From Dehalococcoidia bacterium (GTDB lineage: Bacteria > Chloroflexota > Dehalococcoidia > Plut-88900): a DNA stretch of 7,861 bases. Both the position numbers and the translations under genes were made by a program. The DNA lies in contig JAAXHX010000146.1 in NCBI GenBank assembly GCA_012270635.1, forward strand, positions 744 through 8,604, read 5' to 3'. Shown piece after piece: positions 5,703 to 7,861 of the stretch (position 1 is its first letter; each line of letters opens with the position of its first letter). The notes beneath the pieces were generated by a model. The model had not been told where the DNA came from. It saw nothing but the letters and a program-made list of their open reading frames with translations, and made no database searches.

Positions 5703-6641
5703 ATGACTGCTGAGATTATCGACGGGCGAAGAATTGCCGCAACGGTGAGGGAAGAGGTCCGGCTGGGCGCCGGTCGCCTGCTAAGGGAGACCGGGACCGT
5801 TCCCGGCCTGGCCGTGGTGATGGTCGGGAACGCCCCGGCCTCCGACGTATACGTGAGGACGAAGGAGAAGGCGGCCCGGTCCGTGGGAATCGAGACCCGG
5901 ACTTTGCGTCTCGGGGCGGACGCCACAGAGGCCCGTATCATAGAGATGGTCGAAGGTCTAAACGAGGACGACTCGGTCCACGGTGTGCTGGTACAGCTGC
6001 CGCTGCCGCCGCACGTGAACTCCCTGGCCGTTTCCAGCGCGGTCAACCCGCTCAAGGACGTGGACGGCCTTCACCCCGACAACGTGGGCCTCTTGCTAAT
6101 AGGATCGCCGAGATTCGTGCCGTGCACGCCGGCGGGAATTCAACGGATGCTGGTGGAGTCGGAGGCGCCCACGGATGGGAAGCACGTGGTTATTTGTGGG
6201 AGGAGCATGATAGTCGGGAGGCCCTTGGCGGCGCTCCTGATGCAGAAGCGCACGGAGGCCAATGCAACGGTCACCGTGGCCCACACCGGCACAACGGACC
6301 TGCCCGATCTGACCAGGCAGGCCGACATCCTGGTGGCGGCGATCGACAAGCCCAGGGGAATCCGGGCCGACATGGTGAAGCCGGGCGCGGTGGTCATAGA
6401 CGTGGGGATTCACCGCCTGGACGATCCTTCCAGTGAGAAGGGATACCGCCTCGTGGGGGACGTCGACGCGGAGGCAGTGAGACACCGGGCCGGCATGATA
6501 AGCCCGGTGCCCGGTGGCGTGGGCCCGATGACTGTGGCTATGCTCCTGGTCAACACGCTGAAGGCTGCAACCCATGCGGCAGACACGAGCAAGCCGACCC
6601 GCCACACGGCCTGGGCAGGCTGCGCCCCCTCGCGGGCTTAG
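5703..6641 (+). CDS. folD: Bifunctional methylenetetrahydrofolate dehydrogenase / methenyltetrahydrofolate cyclohydrolase
   Basis: FolD interconverts 5,10-methylene-, methenyl- and 10-formyl-tetrahydrofolate with NADP(H), feeding purine, formyl-methionine and methyl-group supply; it is cytoplasmic and usually dimeric. The 312-residue product has IIDGRRIAA at 5-13, the catalytic Tyr50-x3-Lys54 in DVYVRTKEKA, GVLVQLPLPPH at 94-104, PLKDVDGLHPDN at 116-127 with Asp121, GRSMIVGRPLAALL at 166-179 (Rossmann loop), and the C-terminal PVPGGVGPMTVAMLL at 268-282. Numbering of Tyr50, Lys54 and Asp121 coincides with the E. coli enzyme, which supports ATG 5703 over the GTG at 5670 that also lies in frame. 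The usual DVDGFHP is DVDGLHP. A tail of about 20 residues after the last conserved helix, rich in Thr, Ala and Pro, exceeds the usual end. The gene is divergent from metF and appears monocistronic, followed by the sigma factor gene with its own promoter. Confidence 0.96.
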   Translation: MTAEIIDGRRIAATVREEVRLGAGRLLRETGTVPGLAVVMVGNAPASDVYVRTKEKAARSVGIETRTLRLGADATEARIIEMVEGLNEDDSVHGVLVQLPLPPHVNSLAVSSAVNPLKDVDGLHPDNVGLLLIGSPRFVPCTPAGIQRMLVESEAPTDGKHVVICGRSMIVGRPLAALLMQKRTEANATVTVAHTGTTDLPDLTRQADILVAAIDKPRGIRADMVKPGAVVIDVGIHRLDDPSSEKGYRLVGDVDAEAVRHRAGMISPVPGGVGPMTVAMLLVNTLKAATHAADTSKPTRHTAWAGCAPSRA

Positions 6642-6702
6642 AAGTCGGGAGTCGAGGAAGGGAATTCACAGCGTAAAAAGGGTGAAAGCCCGCGCGAAAG
6701 CA

Positions 6703-6758
6703 GAGTTTTGATATTTTTATATGATTTAATTGACAAATTGCCTGACATCCTGTATTCT
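6703..6758 (+). promoter_or_regulatory. Strong sigma-70-type promoter with AT-rich upstream tract, for the sigma factor gene
   Basis: A perfect TTGACA (6730-6735) is followed after 17 bases by TATTCT (6753-6758). Immediately upstream, about 6703-6729 is a run of A and T bases (gagttttgatatttttatat and so on) that looks like an UP element contacting the RNA polymerase alpha subunit. Transcription would start near 6765, about 32 bases before the proposed ATG. The remaining part of 6642-6796 shows no gene. Confidence 0.65.
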
Positions 6759-6796
6759 AGGCGTCGTAAGGCCTCTAAGACGGGCAATGGAGAGAA

Positions 6797-7846
6797 ATGA
6801 GAGAAAATTCGGTGGTGGAGAAGGTGACGATTCCAACCTACAACATAGATTCGGTGCTGGAGAGCCTGGACGAAGAGGAAGTGGGGCTCGGGACCCTGGG
6901 CACGGCTGCCGTCGATGAGGCGGAGGACCTGCTGGTCCAGCAAGAGCTGGTAGACGAACCTCTGAAAGCCTACCTGAAAGAGATCGGCGCTTCCGAGCTC
7001 CTGACCTTCGAGGAAGAGAAAGCGCTGGCAAGGGCCATCGAGCTCGGTGCGGAAGCGAAGGCGAAATTGGAAGGGGGAGCGACCAACGTTGATGGAAAGC
7101 TCTCGCTGGAGCAGGCCGTACAGATCGGGGAGTCTGCGAGGCGGCGCATGACGGAGTCGAATCTCCGGCTGGTGGTGAGCATCGCCAAGAAGTACCAGGG
7201 CAAGGGCCTGCCGCTGCTGGACCTGATCCAGGAGGGCAACCTCGGGCTGATCAGGGCGGTGGAGAAATACGACTACCGGCGAGGGTTCCGGTTCAGCACC
7301 TACGCGACCTGGTGGATACGACAGGGCGTGATGAGGGCCTTGACGGACAAGGGCCACACCATTCGGCTTCCGGTACACCTGAGCGAGACGGCAGCCAAGG
7401 TCGAGAAGGCCACTCAGGCCCTTACCCAGAAGCTGGGCCGGCGGCCCCGGGGAGAAGAGATAGCCGAGGCGACGGGCATAGACGCCAATAAGATAAAGCG
7501 GATCATGAGGGCCTGGCAGCAGCCCGCGTCGCTGGACCAGCCGCAGGGGAGCGCCGGTTTGCTCCTGGGCAGCACGCTGACGGACACGGAAGCGCCCACT
7601 CCCGAGGACTCCCTGTCGGAGTCGATGCTGAGAGGGCACCTGGACTCGATCCTGGGTGAACTGACCCCTCGGGAGCGGGAGGTGCTGGAGATGAGGTTCG
7701 GGCTGAAGGACGGCAGAGAACACACGCTCAAGGACATCGGCGACGTGCTGGGCGTGACCCGGGAGAGGGTGCGGCAAATCCAGAGCGCGGCGGTGGCGAA
7801 GCTGAACAGCGAATCCACGAGAGAGCTGCTGGAGGGATACCTGTAG
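6797..7846 (+). CDS. rpoD: RNA polymerase sigma factor, sigma-70 family, primary-type (RpoD/SigA)
   Basis: The product directs core RNA polymerase to -10/-35 promoters. In the 349-residue protein, region 1.2 is at about 52-84 ([13 protein letters not shown]...), region 2 at about 120-195 with [36 protein letters not shown] and the -10-reading helix [17 protein letters not shown], then [10 protein letters not shown]. Region 3 lies at about 196-275, and region 4 at about 280-340 with [15 protein letters not shown] and the -35-reading helix-turn-helix [19 protein letters not shown]. The acidic N-terminal stretch is only about 50 residues, so region 1.1 is short or absent and the large non-conserved insert of E. 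coli sigma-70 is missing. It could be the housekeeping factor or a close group 2 relative. The start is uncertain: ATG 6797 has GGAGAG only two bases away, and the tandem GTG codons at 6812 and 6815 are alternatives with GAGAG at good distance. The gene has its own strong promoter. Confidence 0.93.
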   Translation: MRENSVVEKVTIPTYNIDSVLESLDEEEVGLGTLGTAAVDEAEDLLVQQELVDEPLKAYLKEIGASELLTFEEEKALARAIELGAEAKAKLEGGATNVDGKLSLEQAVQIGESARRRMTESNLRLVVSIAKKYQGKGLPLLDLIQEGNLGLIRAVEKYDYRRGFRFSTYATWWIRQGVMRALTDKGHTIRLPVHLSETAAKVEKATQALTQKLGRRPRGEEIAEATGIDANKIKRIMRAWQQPASLDQPQGSAGLLLGSTLTDTEAPTPEDSLSESMLRGHLDSILGELTPREREVLEMRFGLKDGREHTLKDIGDVLGVTRERVRQIQSAAVAKLNSESTRELLEGYL

Positions 7847-7860
7847 GGACGAGGTATCCC
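7834..7860 (+). terminator. Hairpin spanning the sigma factor stop codon, probable terminator stem
   Basis: GGGATACCT (7834-7842) and AGGTATCCC (7852-7860) form a perfect 9-base stem with a 9-base loop that contains the TAG stop. A stem of this quality at the end of a gene is most easily read as part of an intrinsic terminator, but the window ends at 7861, so a following T run cannot be seen. It may instead affect termination of translation or mRNA stability. Confidence 0.5.
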
Positions 7861-7861
7861 G

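Noticed and set aside
6631..6694. Inverted repeat CGCGGGCTT / AAGCCCGCG across the folD end
   Set aside because: The arms are perfect but 46 bases apart, and no T run follows directly, so I do not call it a folD terminator. It may be chance in GC-rich sequence.
6787..6918. Overlapping ATG at 6787 opening another frame before the sigma factor start
   Set aside because: The frame gives a Gly/Arg/Pro-rich product ending inside the sigma gene with no family likeness; it is an out-of-frame shadow.
6638..7777. Long minus-strand ORF of 379 codons opposite the sigma factor gene
   Set aside because: It is antisense to a clear sigma-70 gene, has a low-complexity composition (Leu, Pro, Arg, Gln, His) and no recognisable domain. 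Such shadow ORFs are expected in GC-rich genes.

Overview
The window is a compact, GC-rich stretch of bacterial chromosome carrying mostly housekeeping metabolism. Base composition (high GC, with ATA and AGG codons still common), the form of the CoaBC, methylenetetrahydrofolate reductase and sigma-70 proteins, and the leaderless-looking or weak ribosome binding sites are compatible with a Chloroflexota lineage, perhaps Dehalococcoidia-like. That assignment is an impression from protein style, not a demonstrated placement.

Layout, left to right. (1) 1-783, plus strand: the C-terminal part of an NAD(P)HX dehydratase (nnrD), cut by the window edge. (2) 784-1384: a visibly less GC-rich insert-like segment. 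It has a good sigma-70-type promoter, a 15-codon ORF that looks like the two ends of a RelE/Gp49-type toxin joined after loss of the middle, and an intact XRE-type (HigA-like) antitoxin gene. A 29-codon ORF of unknown meaning sits just before coaX. (3) 1385-3369, plus strand: coaX and coaBC, overlapping by ATGA. These are the first and the next two enzymes of coenzyme A synthesis. (4) 3373-5546, minus strand: a two-gene unit, metF-like followed by an MFS exporter (1-base overlap), convergent with coaBC. (5) 5547-5702: a divergent regulatory region between metF and folD, with a promoter candidate on each strand and an inverted repeat around the folD start region. (6) 5703-6641, plus strand: folD. 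(7) 6642-7846, plus strand: a strong promoter with an AT-rich upstream tract and a primary-type sigma-70 factor gene, ending in a hairpin that spans the stop codon at the window edge.

How the genes fit together: CoaX phosphorylates pantothenate and CoaBC makes 4'-phosphopantetheine from it. FolD makes and interconverts methylene- and methenyl/formyl-tetrahydrofolate, and MetF reduces methylene-tetrahydrofolate to methyl-tetrahydrofolate, so the divergent folD/metF pair shares one substrate pool. NnrD repairs damaged NAD(P)H. The sigma factor directs general transcription.

I found no mobile element, CRISPR array, RNA gene or clearly new multi-gene system. The most unusual item is the antitoxin gene left behind a collapsed toxin gene that still has its promoter, a possible operator and stop-start coupling. 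The loss of the usual cysteine in the CoaC active-site loop is the second.
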